Shown here piece after piece: positions 26,325-34,843 of a DNA stretch of 64,000 nt; the stretch's first letter is position 1, and each line of letters opens with the position of its first letter. The stretch comes from Nocardioides marmotae. Lineage in GTDB: Bacteria; Actinomycetota; Actinomycetes; Propionibacteriales; Nocardioidaceae. The DNA lies in assembly GCF_013177455.1 (NCBI RefSeq), contig NZ_CP053660.1:3038001-3102000 (forward strand). Direction: 5' to 3'. The notes under the pieces are model-generated. The model searched no databases, was not told the DNA's origin, and worked only from the letters and a program-made list of their open reading frames with translations. Both the position numbers and the translations under genes were made by a program.

Positions 26325-28634
26325 TCACCGGCGCGTGCGGGTCTCCACGCCGCCGTCGGTGACCCCTACCAGCACGTCGCCGTCCTCGTCGGTGCGCAGC
26401 ACCTGGGCGCCGGCGTCCGCGAGCGGGTCGAGCACCTCCTCGGCGGGGTGCCCGTAGCCGTTGTCCGCCCCCACCGAGACCAGGACGACCCGCGCGCCCA
26501 GCGAGGCGAGGAACGGCAGGTCCTGGTAGCGGCTGCCGTGGTGCGGCAGCTTCAGCACGTCCACCCGCAGCCCCGGCAGCGCCCGGGCCAGCGCGGCCTG
26601 GCCCGGCGGCTCGAGGTCGCCGGTGAGCAGCACGCGCACCCCGCGGACCTCGGCCAGCAGGACCACGCTGCCGTCGTTGGCCGACTCCCCCTCCGGCCCG
26701 CCCGCCGCGATCGCCCCGGCGCCCGGCCGCGGCCACAGCGCCTGGAGGGTGACGTCCCCGACCCGCCGCGTGGTCGCGTACGTCGCCGTGCGCACCGGCA
26801 ACCCGGCGGCCGCGGCCGTCGCCCGGGCGTCCGCCACGCCGCCGACCGGGTCGAGGACCGAGGTCCCCTCGACCGCGCCGACCGGCCGGCCGTCCAGGAC
26901 CCCGGCCAGCCCGTCGACGTGGTCGGCGTGGAAGTGGCTGAGCACCACCAGGGGGACCCGGTCGACCCCGAGGTCATCCAGGCACCGGTCGACCGCGCCC
27001 GGCTCCGGACCCGCGTCCACCACGACCGCCTCCCCCGGCCCGGCCCGGAGCGCGAGCGCGTCGCCCTGGCCCACGTCGCACATCGCGACCACCCAGTCCC
27101 CGGCCGGCCAGCCCGGCGTCGGCGGCCGGACGAGCACCACCACCGCCAGGACCGCGACCACCGCCAGCGCGGTCACCGCGCGGGCCAGCACCCGGCGCAG
27201 GACCAGCGCGAGGACCAGGCACAGCACCGTCAGCGCCGCGAGCGCGGCCGGCCCGGTGCCCCAGTCGACGGCGGCGGTGGGCGCGTCGGCCCCGCGGTCG
27301 GCCACGGCCACGATCCAGCCGACGCACCAGCCGGCGCCGGTGCCGAGCAGCCGGCCGGCCGGGTCCCAGAGCAGGCCGAGGAGCCCACCGGCCAGGCCGA
27401 GGACGGTGGCCGGCCCCACCGCGGGCGCGACCACCAGGTTGGCGGCCACCGCGACCAGGCTGACCTCGCCGGAGAGCGCCGCGACCACCGGCGTGCACGC
27501 GATCTGCGCCGCGAGCGGGACGGCCACCGCCTCGGCCACCCACCGCGGGAGCCACCGGGCCATCGCGTCGCGCCACACCGGGGCGAGCACGAGGATGCCG
27601 GCGGTCGCGAGCACCGAGAGCGCGAACCCGGGCGACGTGGCGAGCCCGGGCTGGACGAGGAGCAGGACGACCACCGCGACGCCGAGCGCCCGGAACCCGC
27701 GCTGCCAGGCGTGCACCCCGAGCGCCAGCAGCGCGACCGAGCCCATCACCGCGGCCCGGAGCACGCTCGGCTCCGTGCGGGCGAGGAGCACGAACCCGAG
27801 GATGCCGAGCGCGCCGACGACGTACATCCCGCGGCCGCGGATGCCGCACCACCGCGCCACGACGAGCAGGAAGCCGACGACGAGGGTCAGGTTGGTGCCG
27901 GAGACCGCCAGCAGGTGGGTCAGCCCGGTCGTCCGGAAGTCCTCCTCGACCTCCGCGTCGAGCAGCTGGTCGTCGCCGGTCACCAACGCCGGCACGAGGG
28001 CGGCCTGGGCCGGCGGCCGGTGCTCGACGGCGTCGCGGATGGAGGCCCGCACCTCGTCGGCCCCGCGCCACCATGGCCCCGGGCCGGCCAGGACCTGCGG
28101 GTCGCCGGCGATCAGGACGCCGGCCAGGTCCGGGCCGTCGGCGGTGTCCAGCCGCCCGCCAGCACGGACCGTCGACCCGAGCCGCACGTCGGCCCACGGG
28201 TCGTCGCCCAGCACCAGCACCCGGGTGCGCAGCCGGGTGCTCGCCCCGCGGCCGGTCACCTCGCGCACCTCGAGCCGGGTCAGCACCCGGTCGGCGAACC
28301 GGCCCTCCACCGGGCGCGGGTCGGCGACCACCGTGCCGGTCACCGTGACGACCGCGCGCTCCCGGGCCAGGTCGGCGACGGGGCCGGCCCGGGTCTGCTC
28401 GACCCTGACCGCGGCCGAGCAGCCGACGGCCGCCGCCACCAGGGCGACCGCGGCGACGGTCGTCGCGAGGTCGCGGCGCCGGACCACCACCGCGGCGGCC
28501 CCGGCGGTCGCGACCACCGCCACCGCGGCGAGCGCGGGCAGCGGGAGCAGCTGGGCGGCGAGGCCCGCCAGCCAGGCCGCGGCGGCCAGCAGCGGCATCC
28601 GGACATCGACCCGGCCATCGCCCCGGTCAGCCAC
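26325..28634 (-). CDS. comEC: ComEC/Rec2-type DNA uptake channel protein
   Basis: A 769-residue membrane protein that in naturally competent bacteria carries single-stranded DNA across the membrane. The N-terminal third has two hydrophobic segments and an OB-like external region (VVADPRPVEGRFADRVLTRLEV). The central Competence domain has GLTHLLAVSGTNLTLVVGFLLV and several helices, and the C-terminal metallo-beta-lactamase-like domain shows VLSHFHADHVDGLAGV near 565 and KLPHHGSRYQD near 680. The GTG start at 28634 overlaps the comEA stop by eight bases. Full length and motifs intact; competence itself is not established for this organism. Confidence 0.93.
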   Translation of the reverse strand: MADRGDGRVDVRMPLLAAAAWLAGLAAQLLPLPALAAVAVVATAGAAAVVVRRRDLATTVAAVALVAAAVGCSAAVRVEQTRAGPVADLARERAVVTVTGTVVADPRPVEGRFADRVLTRLEVREVTGRGASTRLRTRVLVLGDDPWADVRLGSTVRAGGRLDTADGPDLAGVLIAGDPQVLAGPGPWWRGADEVRASIRDAVEHRPPAQAALVPALVTGDDQLLDAEVEEDFRTTGLTHLLAVSGTNLTLVVGFLLVVARWCGIRGRGMYVVGALGILGFVLLARTEPSVLRAAVMGSVALLALGVHAWQRGFRALGVAVVVLLLVQPGLATSPGFALSVLATAGILVLAPVWRDAMARWLPRWVAEAVAVPLAAQIACTPVVAALSGEVSLVAVAANLVVAPAVGPATVLGLAGGLLGLLWDPAGRLLGTGAGWCVGWIVAVADRGADAPTAAVDWGTGPAALAALTVLCLVLALVLRRVLARAVTALAVVAVLAVVVLVRPPTPGWPAGDWVVAMCDVGQGDALALRAGPGEAVVVDAGPEPGAVDRCLDDLGVDRVPLVVLSHFHADHVDGLAGVLDGRPVGAVEGTSVLDPVGGVADARATAAAAGLPVRTATYATTRRVGDVTLQALWPRPGAGAIAAGGPEGESANDGSVVLLAEVRGVRVLLTGDLEPPGQAALARALPGLRVDVLKLPHHGSRYQDLPFLASLGARVVLVSVGADNGYGHPAEEVLDPLADAGAQVLRTDEDGDVLVGVTDGGVETRTRR

Positions 28635-29691
28635 CTCCCACCGTCACGAACGGGCGGATCTGCGCGAGCGTCGCCTCGCCGATGCCGTCGACCTCGAGCA
28701 GCTCCTCGACGCTGGTGAACCCGCCGTGCTGGTCGCGCCAGCCGATGATCGCCGCCGCGGTCACCGGGCCCACCTCGGGCAGCGCCTCGAGCTCGACCCC
28801 GGTGGCGCGGTTGAGGTCGACGAGCGCCGCCGGCACCCCGGGCAGGCCGCTCGTCGCGGACCCGCCGGTGGGGCCCGGCGCTCCGGGTGGCGGGTACGCC
28901 GCCGGCGGCCGGCCGACGACCACCTGCTCGCCGTCGACCAGCAGGCGGGCGAGGTTCAGCGAGGACAGGTCGACGCCCGGCCGGGCGCCGCCCGCGGCCT
29001 CCAGCGCGTCGACCACGCGGGCGCCGGTGTCGAGCACGACGATGCCGGGGCGGCGCACCTTCCCGGCCACGTCCACCACCACCTCGGCCGGGGGCCCGGT
29101 CGATCCGGTCGGTCCCCCGGCCGGCGCTCCCGGCCCCGGCACGGCCACCGGCGGCACCTCGACCAGCTCCGCGACCGGCGAGGCCTGGACCGGTGCCGGC
29201 GCCACCGGCGTGCCCGGGTCGCCGCGCACGACCCACCAGCAGGTGACCGCCAGCCCGAGCGCCACCACCACCGCGACCACGGTCAGCTGCACCGAGCCGA
29301 GCGCTGCCCGCCCCCGCAACGTCTCGGGCACCGCGTCGGCCACGCTCGGCACCAGCGACACCCGCCGCCGCGCGGCATGCCTGCCGGGCACCGGCACGGG
29401 CGGGGGCCCTGGGGCCGGTGGCACGGGGGGCGGCGGCCGCGTCGCAGGCGCAGGCGCAGGCGCTGGGGCAGGCGCTCGCGCGGGCGGGGCCGGCGGCGCG
29501 GCGTGCAGCGGCGGGCGGACCCGGGTGTGCCCGGCCGTCCAGCCCTCCGGCTCGCCCGGCTCGCCGGCCTCCCCGGGCCACGCGTCGTACCCCTCCGTGC
29601 GCGGCCGCTCGGCCGCGAGCTCGGCGCTCAGCAGGGCCAGCCGTCGGGAGACGGCCTCCTGGTGCTCGGCGGCGGCACGGCGGGTACGCAT
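28627..29691 (-). CDS. comEA: ComEA-like DNA-binding protein with SLBB and helix-hairpin-helix domains
   Basis: A 354-residue protein. Residues 1-130 are a cytoplasmic Pro/Ala-rich low-complexity region (APAPAPAPAPA repeats), unusually long for ComEA. A single membrane helix lies at about 135-155, followed by a Pro-rich stretch. An SLBB domain (VVVDVAGKVRRPGIVVL) is near 207-240, and two helix-hairpin-helix motifs (LEALPEVGPVTAAAIIGWR and LLEVDGIGEATLAQIRPF) are near 300-350 for DNA binding. It is the first gene of comEA-comEC-holA. The 195 bases between it and the IS30 element contain no gene I recognise. Confidence 0.92.
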   Translation of the reverse strand: MRTRRAAAEHQEAVSRRLALLSAELAAERPRTEGYDAWPGEAGEPGEPEGWTAGHTRVRPPLHAAPPAPPARAPAPAPAPAPATRPPPPVPPAPGPPPVPVPGRHAARRRVSLVPSVADAVPETLRGRAALGSVQLTVVAVVVALGLAVTCWWVVRGDPGTPVAPAPVQASPVAELVEVPPVAVPGPGAPAGGPTGSTGPPAEVVVDVAGKVRRPGIVVLDTGARVVDALEAAGGARPGVDLSSLNLARLLVDGEQVVVGRPPAAYPPPGAPGPTGGSATSGLPGVPAALVDLNRATGVELEALPEVGPVTAAAIIGWRDQHGGFTSVEELLEVDGIGEATLAQIRPFVTVGGG

Positions 29692-29866
29692 GGCGCGACG
29701 CTAGGTCCGGGCTCGGACCCCTCCGCCGGCCCCGGACAGAGCTGTGGACAGCCTGTCCGAGGCCGCTGCCTGTGCACGGCTCGCGGGCCGCCGGAGCGCG
29801 ACCGCACGGGGTCCTCAGGTGGGCCGCCCGACGCCCCACCCGTCACACCAGCACCACTTCTCAGGG

Positions 29867-29886
29867 GACTCCTGCACATACCAGGG
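29867..29886. repeat. Left arm of an interrupted 20-bp palindrome, target of the IS30 insertion
   Basis: GACTCCTGCACATACCAGGG matches the reverse complement of 31205-31224 at 19 of 20 positions. Removing the IS and one GGG copy would place the two arms 8 bases apart (loop CAGATCAC), a long stem-loop between comEA and degV. Confidence 0.85.
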
Positions 29887-29912
29887 GGCGAGCTCAATCG
29901 GTCTTAGCAACG
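29887..29912. repeat. Terminal inverted repeat of the IS30-family element (left)
   Basis: 26 bp, starting GGCGAGCTCAATCGGTCT and ending AGCAACG; one mismatch to the right end. The transposase stop codon begins two bases inside it. Confidence 0.9.
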
Positions 29913-29913
29913 G

Positions 29914-31152
29914 TCATGCTGCTGCCGGGTTGGCGAGCAGTTCGGCCAGCGCTTGGGCTGGGGTTTTGAGGTCGAGGGTAGGCCGGGGACGGCGGTTGAG
30001 GGTGGCGGCGATCCGGGCGAGGTCGTCGGCGGTGTGGAGTGAGAGGTCGGTGCCCTTCTCGAGCCAGAACCGCAGCAGCCGGTTGGTGTTCTCGTTCGTG
30101 CCGCGTTGCCAGGGCGAGTGGGGGTCGCAGAAGAAGACCGGCATCTCGAGGCGAGCCTCGACGTCGCGGTAGTTGGCCAGCTCAGATCCGCGGTCCCAGG
30201 TCAGGGATCGCCGCAGGTGGATCGGTAGCTGGCTCATCTCGCGGATCATCGCCTCGGCGACCGAAGCGGCGTCATGGCGGCCGGGCAGGTGCAGCAGGAT
30301 CACGAACCGGGTGGACCGCTCGACCAGGGTGCCGACCGCCGAGCGGTTGCCGGCTCCCAAGATCAGGTCGCCTTCCCAGTGCCCGGGGACCGCGCGGTCG
30401 GCTGCTTCGGCGGGCCGCTGGCTGATCGTGAACGCCTCCCGGTACAGCGACTTCCCGCGTCCGTCGACCGCGCCGTGGGGCTTGCGGGTGCGCCGCTTGG
30501 TCAGCAGTTGCGCGGCGAGGTCCTTGCGCAGGCTGCCGCGGGTCTGGACGTACAGCGCCCGGTAGATCGTCTCGTGCGACACACGGTCCATGATCATGTG
30601 CGGGTGCTGGTGGCGCAGCATGGCCGCGATCAGCCCCGGGGACCAGCCCTCGTCCATCCAGGCCTCGATCCGACGACACAGGCCGCGGTTCACGACCAGC
30701 TTGAAGTCCTTGGGCCGGCGGCGGCGCTCGTGCGCGGCCCGGTGCGCGACCGGCGCCCAGTACGAGCCGTCCGGGCCGCGGTTGCGGGCCACCTCACGCC
30801 ACACCACGGACTTGTCGCGCCCGATCATCGCCCCGATCTGCGCATACGAGCACTTGCACATCAGCCCGACCGCGATCGCGGAGCGGTCCTCGCTGGTCAA
30901 CGGCCGCCGCTGCCGGCCTGGTTCGTCGGGGCCCTGGGCGCCGGGTACACCCGGGGCGGCGGTACCGGGAAGGCCACCCACAGCGCCGTACTGGATCACG
31001 GGAGTCACAAGCCCCGAGGATCGCCACCAGCTGGTCGCAGCATCAGCCGACACCCCGACAACCTCCGCGGCTCTCTGCAAAGAGAACCCACCACAGACCA
31101 ACTCGAAGAACTCATCACGCGTCTCGTACGAGAACAACTTCGGCAACGCCAC
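29914..31152 (-). CDS. IS30-family transposase
   Basis: A 412-residue DDE transposase. The N-terminus has an unusual first helix-turn-helix-like segment (GGFSLQRAAEVVGVSADAATSWW, about 21-43). The standard IS30 HTH (LTSEDRSAIAVGLMCKCSYAQIGAMIGRDKSVVWREV) follows at 85-121. The catalytic triad is D262 in GHWEGDLI, D320 in LTWDRGSE and E354 in QRGTNENTNRLLR; the last two are 34 residues apart, as expected. No frameshift or stop interrupts it, so it should be functional. It starts 15 bases inside the right inverted repeat. Confidence 0.96.
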   Translation of the reverse strand: MALPKLFSYETRDEFFELVCGGFSLQRAAEVVGVSADAATSWWRSSGLVTPVIQYGAVGGLPGTAAPGVPGAQGPDEPGRQRRPLTSEDRSAIAVGLMCKCSYAQIGAMIGRDKSVVWREVARNRGPDGSYWAPVAHRAAHERRRRPKDFKLVVNRGLCRRIEAWMDEGWSPGLIAAMLRHQHPHMIMDRVSHETIYRALYVQTRGSLRKDLAAQLLTKRRTRKPHGAVDGRGKSLYREAFTISQRPAEAADRAVPGHWEGDLILGAGNRSAVGTLVERSTRFVILLHLPGRHDAASVAEAMIREMSQLPIHLRRSLTWDRGSELANYRDVEARLEMPVFFCDPHSPWQRGTNENTNRLLRFWLEKGTDLSLHTADDLARIAATLNRRPRPTLDLKTPAQALAELLANPAAA

Positions 31153-31167
31153 ACTCCCATCGGTCAG

Positions 31168-31193
31168 CGTTGCTTAGACCGATTGAGCTCGCC
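31168..31193. repeat. Terminal inverted repeat of the IS30-family element (right)
   Basis: 26 bp, the reverse complement of the left end with one mismatch. It lies upstream of the transposase start, so it probably also carries the transposase promoter. Confidence 0.9.
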
Positions 31194-31204
31194 GGGCAGA
31201 TCAC

Positions 31205-31224
31205 CCCTGATATGTGCAGGAGTC
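31205..31224. repeat. Right arm of the interrupted palindrome next to degV
   Basis: CCCTGATATGTGCAGGAGTC, complementary to 29867-29886 with one mismatch. A separate perfect 12-bp palindrome CCGGTTAACCGG follows at 31226-31237. Both lie downstream of the degV stop and could have acted as its transcription end. Confidence 0.85.
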
Positions 31225-31261
31225 ACCGGTTAACCGGGGACCCCGACAGACCCCCCGGCCC

Positions 31262-32125
31262 TCAGAACAACCGCGGCGCCACGCAGACGGCGAGCATGCC
31301 GGGGCCGACGTGGGCGCCGAGGACGGCGCCGAGCTCGCCGCACCAGACCTCGCGGCCCTCGAGCTGCTCGCCGAGCCGGTCGGCGAGGCGGCCGGTGAGG
31401 GCGGCCGCGCGGTCGGCGGAGGCGAGGTGGGCGACGCAGACGTCGACGGGCCGGTCGCCGGCGGCCTCGACGGCGAGCTCCTCGAGCCGGGAGATCGCGC
31501 GCTGGGAGGTGCGCACCCGCTCCAGGGACTCCACGCGGCCCTCGGCGATGGTCAGCAGCGGCTTGACCGCGAGCGCCCCGCCGAGGAGCGCGGCGGCGGC
31601 GCCGATCCGCCCGCCGCGGCGCAGGTACTCCAGGGTGTCGACGTAGAACAGCGAGGAGGAGACCTCGGCCCGAGCACGAGCCGCGGCGGCCGCGTCCTCG
31701 GCGGTGCCGCCGGCGGCGGCGACCTCGGCGGCCGCGAGCGCGGCGTACCCCGTCGCCACCCCGACCTGGCGGGAGTCCACCGCGACGACCGGCACCGGCG
31801 CCGAGCGGGCCGCGAGCTGGGCGGACTCGAAGGTGCCGCTCATGTCCCCGGAGATGTGCACCGAGACGATCTCGGTGGCCCCGTCGGCGGCGACGCGCTC
31901 GTAGACCTCGGCCATCACCGCCGGGGAGGGCCGCGAGGTGCTCACCGGGGTGAAGGACTTCAGCGCCGCGGCGACCATCTCCGGGGTCGCCCCGCCCCCG
32001 CCCTCGTCGTGCACCTCCGCGCCGATGACGACCTGGAGGGGCACGACGACGACCCCGTGCTCGGCCGCCGCCTCCGGCGGGAGGCTGGCGGTCGAGTCGG
32101 TGACGACGACGGTGCGACCCGGCAT
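31262..32125 (-). CDS. DegV family fatty-acid-binding protein
   Basis: A 287-residue DegV/FakB-type protein. The family starts with VVVTDSTASLPPE, has the lipid headgroup loop VSTSRPSPAVMAEVYE near 60 and VSVHISGDMSGTFESAQLAA near 88, and FYVDTLEYLRRGGRIG near 165, followed by KPLLTIAEGRVESLERVRT near 190. All the conserved DegV blocks are present. FakB proteins present bound fatty acids to a FakA kinase, which is not in the window. The gene starts 4 bases after the leuS stop, so it is probably co-transcribed with leuS. Confidence 0.93.
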   Translation of the reverse strand: MPGRTVVVTDSTASLPPEAAAEHGVVVVPLQVVIGAEVHDEGGGGATPEMVAAALKSFTPVSTSRPSPAVMAEVYERVAADGATEIVSVHISGDMSGTFESAQLAARSAPVPVVAVDSRQVGVATGYAALAAAEVAAAGGTAEDAAAAARARAEVSSSLFYVDTLEYLRRGGRIGAAAALLGGALAVKPLLTIAEGRVESLERVRTSQRAISRLEELAVEAAGDRPVDVCVAHLASADRAAALTGRLADRLGEQLEGREVWCGELGAVLGAHVGPGMLAVCVAPRLF

Positions 32126-32129
32126 GGGC

Positions 32130-34625
32130 TCAGACCACCACGTTGACCAGCTTCGGCGCCCGCACGACCACCTTGCGGACCGGGCGGCCGTCGATCGCGC
32201 GGACGACGGCCGGGTCGGCCATCGCGAGCTGCTCCAGGTCGGCCTCGGAGATGTCCGGGGCGACCTCGAGCCGCGCCTTGACCTTGCCCTGGATCTGGAC
32301 GACCGCGGTCACGGTGTCCTCGACCAGCAGCGCGGGGTCGACGGTGGGCCAGCCGACGCGGGCGACGGTGGGCTGGTGGCCCAGCCGCTCCCACATCTCC
32401 TCGGCGGTGTACGGCGCCACGAGCGACAGCAGGATCGCGACCGTCTCCACGGCCTCCCGCACCGCGGGGTCGGCGGGTCCGCATCCGGCGTCGATGGCCT
32501 TGCGGGTGGTGTTCACCAGCTCCATGGTCCGCGCGACGACCACGTTGAACCGGTGCGCCTCGATCAGCTGCTCGACCTCGTGCAGCGTCTTGTGCGTGGC
32601 CTTGCGCAGCGCGACGTCGCCGCCCTCGGGGGCGGTGCCGGGGGCGGAGGTGACGTCGCCGGCCAGCCGCCAGGCGCGCTGGAGGAACTTCACCGAGCCG
32701 CCCGGCGAGAGGTCGGCCCAGTCGATGTCGTCCTCGGGCGGGCCGGCGAAGACCATGGTCAGCCGGACCGCGTCGACGCCGTAGGTGTCGATCATCTCGC
32801 CCAGGTTCACCCCGTTGCCCAGCGACTTCGACATCGCCTTGCCCTGGTTGATGACCTGGCCCTGGTTCAGCAGCGCGGCGAACGGCTCGACGAAGTCGAC
32901 CATCCCCATGTCGTGCAGCACCTTGGTGAAGAAGCGCGAGTAGAGCAGGTGCAGGATCGCGTGCTCGACGCCGCCGACGTACTGCGCGACCGGCATCCAC
33001 TCCCGCGCCTGCTCGGGGTCGAAGGGGCCCTGGTCGTAGGACGGGTCCAGGTAGCGCAGGTAGTACCACGAGGAGTCCACGAAGGTGTCCATCGTGTCGC
33101 TGTCGCGCTTGGCGGGGCCGCCGCAGGAGGGGCACTCGGTGGTGACCCACGCCTCGGCCGCGGCCAGCGGGGAGACGCCCTTGGGCTTGAGGTCGGCGCC
33201 CTTCAGGTCGTCGGGCAGCCGCACCGGCAGCTGGTCCTCGGGCACCGGGACCTCGCCGCAGTCGGGGCAGTGCACGATCGGGATCGGCGCGCCCCAGAAG
33301 CGCTGGCGGCTCAGCAGCCAGTCGCGCAGGCGGAAGTTGACCGTGCCGGTCCCCCGCCCGTCGGCCTCCAGCTGCTCGATGATCCGGGCGATGCCGGCGG
33401 CCTTGTCGGCGAGGCCGTCCAGCGGGCCGCTGTTGACGTAGGTGCCGTCGCCGGTCGTGGCGACGTAGGTCTCCTCGGGGTTCTCCTCCCCCGTGTCCAC
33501 CACGCGCCGCACCGGCAGCCCGAAGGCCTTGGCGAAGTCCAGGTCGCGCTGGTCGTGCGCGGGCACGGCCATGATCGCGCCGGTGCCGTAGTCGGCCAGC
33601 ACGTAGTCCGAGGCCCACACCGGCATCCGCTCGCCGGTGACCGGGTTGACCGCGGTGACGCCCAGGTCCACGCCGGACTTCGGGCGCTCGGTGGAGAGCC
33701 GGTCGATGTCGGTGGCCTTGCGGACCTCCTCGACGTACGCCGCCAGCGCGGCCTCCTGCGCGGGCGCGACGACCTCGGCGGCCAGCTTCGCGTCGGCGGC
33801 CACGACCATGAACGTCGCGCCGTACAGCGTGTCGGGGCGGGTCGTGAAGACCGTGACCGTGCGGGTCTCCCCCGAGGCCAGCTCGATGTCGAAGTCGACG
33901 TGGGCGCCCTCGGAGCGGCCGATCCAGTTGCGCTGCATGGCCAGCACGCGGTCGGGCCAGGTGCCGACCAGGGCGTCCATGTCGTCGAGCAGCCGCTGGG
34001 CGTAGTCGGTGACCTTGAAGTACCACTGGTTCAGCTCGCGCTTGGTCACCTCGGCGCCGCAGCGCTCGCACATGCCCTGGACGACCTGCTCGTTGGCCAG
34101 CACCGTCTGGTCGTGGGGGCACCAGTTGACCGGGCTGTTCTTGCGGTAGGCCAGGCCCCGCTCGCGGAACTTCAGGAACAGCCACTGGGTCCAGCGGTAG
34201 TACTCCGGGTCGGAGGTGTGCAGCCGGCGCGACCAGTCGAAGGAGATGCCGTAGCGGCGGAAGGACTCCGCCTGGGTCTCGATGTTGGCGTAGGTGTAGG
34301 TCGCCGGGTGCTCGTCGTTGCGGATCGCGGCGTTCTCGGCCGGCAGGCCGAAGGAGTCCCACCCGATCGGGTTGAGGACGTCGTACCCCTTCTGCCACCA
34401 GTAGCGCGCGATCACGTCGTGCAGCGCCATCACCTCGGCGTGACCCATGTGCAGGTCGCCGGAGGGGTAGGGGAACATCGTCAGCGCGTAGCGCTTCTCC
34501 GCCCCCGGCGCCGCGCTGCCGGCGCGGAAGGGGTCGAGGTCGTCCCAGACCGCGCGCCACTTCTCCTGCGCCGCCGCCATGTCGTACGTCGCGGCCTCGT
34601 CGGTCCGGCCCGGCTGCTCGCTCAT
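32130..34625 (-). CDS. leuS: Leucyl-tRNA synthetase
   Basis: An 831-residue class I synthetase that charges tRNA-Leu. The HIGH-type motif is SGDLHMGH (55-62). The CP1 editing domain contains [18 protein letters not shown] and the zinc-like [15 protein letters not shown] and [18 protein letters not shown] segments. KMSKS appears as [10 protein letters not shown]. The start ATG 34625 has GGGAAGAG upstream. A leucine-rich leader peptide and terminator lie 93 bases further up, so expression is predicted to respond to charged tRNA-Leu. degV follows with a 4-base gap. Confidence 0.97.
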   Translation of the reverse strand: MSEQPGRTDEAATYDMAAAQEKWRAVWDDLDPFRAGSAAPGAEKRYALTMFPYPSGDLHMGHAEVMALHDVIARYWWQKGYDVLNPIGWDSFGLPAENAAIRNDEHPATYTYANIETQAESFRRYGISFDWSRRLHTSDPEYYRWTQWLFLKFRERGLAYRKNSPVNWCPHDQTVLANEQVVQGMCERCGAEVTKRELNQWYFKVTDYAQRLLDDMDALVGTWPDRVLAMQRNWIGRSEGAHVDFDIELASGETRTVTVFTTRPDTLYGATFMVVAADAKLAAEVVAPAQEAALAAYVEEVRKATDIDRLSTERPKSGVDLGVTAVNPVTGERMPVWASDYVLADYGTGAIMAVPAHDQRDLDFAKAFGLPVRRVVDTGEENPEETYVATTGDGTYVNSGPLDGLADKAAGIARIIEQLEADGRGTGTVNFRLRDWLLSRQRFWGAPIPIVHCPDCGEVPVPEDQLPVRLPDDLKGADLKPKGVSPLAAAEAWVTTECPSCGGPAKRDSDTMDTFVDSSWYYLRYLDPSYDQGPFDPEQAREWMPVAQYVGGVEHAILHLLYSRFFTKVLHDMGMVDFVEPFAALLNQGQVINQGKAMSKSLGNGVNLGEMIDTYGVDAVRLTMVFAGPPEDDIDWADLSPGGSVKFLQRAWRLAGDVTSAPGTAPEGGDVALRKATHKTLHEVEQLIEAHRFNVVVARTMELVNTTRKAIDAGCGPADPAVREAVETVAILLSLVAPYTAEEMWERLGHQPTVARVGWPTVDPALLVEDTVTAVVQIQGKVKARLEVAPDISEADLEQLAMADPAVVRAIDGRPVRKVVVRAPKLVNVVV

Positions 34626-34717
34626 CTGCGTCTCTTCCCGTCTCACACGTGGGGGTGGTCGTCTGCTCCCGGGCACGCCCCCGGGGTGGTCCTGCCTGGG
34701 GCATGACTGCGCCCATG

Positions 34718-34743
34718 AAAAAAGCCCCTCGGTCACGAGGGGC
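34718..34743 (-). terminator. Attenuator terminator in the leuS leader
   Basis: On the - strand, GCCCCTCG (34743-34736) pairs with CGAGGGGC (34731-34724) over a TGAC loop and is followed directly by six Ts. It lies between the leader peptide and leuS, 93 bases before the leuS start, where a terminator makes sense only as a conditional one. Confidence 0.88.
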
Positions 34744-34775
34744 AGCCGCGTCGGGTCGTGCTCGTCGACGCGGCT
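34744..34775 (-). promoter_or_regulatory. Leader hairpin preceding the leuS attenuator
   Basis: AGCCGCGTCG and CGACGCGGCT form a perfect 10-bp stem over a 12-base loop. Its 5' arm begins inside the leader peptide stop codon (TAG), so a ribosome stalled on the Leu codons just upstream would block this arm. The loop (ACGAG, CACGA) can pair with bases of the terminator 5' arm, a possible antiterminator. Confidence 0.75.
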
Positions 34776-34809
34776 AGGTAAGGAGCAGGGTCCTGCGCAT
34801 GGGGCTCAT
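34774..34809 (-). CDS. Leucine leader peptide of leuS
   Basis: An 11-codon reading frame giving [11 protein letters not shown] and stop, or 8 codons from the inner ATG at 34800. It has three consecutive leucine codons (CTG CTC CTT), the last being rare in so GC-rich a genome, placed three codons before the stop. It is followed at once by a hairpin and a T-run terminator. This is the classic layout of transcription attenuation by leucine supply. No Shine-Dalgarno is visible, so it may be translated from a leaderless or very short leader transcript. Confidence 0.8.
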   Translation of the reverse strand: MSPMRRTLLLT

Positions 34810-34843
34810 GGTAGCGCGAGCGCCAGACGGGTATCGGCCCGCC

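Larger units (their letters stand above)
29887..31193. mobile_element. IS30-family insertion sequence, apparently complete
   Basis: A 1307-bp element bounded by 26-bp terminal inverted repeats (29887-29912 and 31168-31193) that match at 25 of 26 bases and begin GGCGAGCTCAATCGGTCT. It is flanked by a candidate 3-bp direct repeat GGG (29884-29886 and 31194-31196), as expected for this family. It carries one transposase gene on the - strand filling nearly the whole element. The near-identical ends and open reading frame suggest recent insertion and possible activity. Confidence 0.93.

Noticed and set aside
26623..29907. A 1094-residue + strand frame opposite comEC and comEA
   Set aside because: Arg/Ser/Thr/Pro-rich composition typical of antisense reading in GC-rich DNA, and comEC/comEA on the other strand carry clear motifs.
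31226..31237. CCGGTTAACCGG as a part of the IS30 element
   Set aside because: It lies outside the inverted repeats and beyond the interrupted palindrome; it is host sequence downstream of degV.
34626..34843. T-box riboswitch for leuS
   Set aside because: I see no conserved T-box core (AGGGUGGNACCGCG-like), while a leucine leader peptide with a terminator explains the region.
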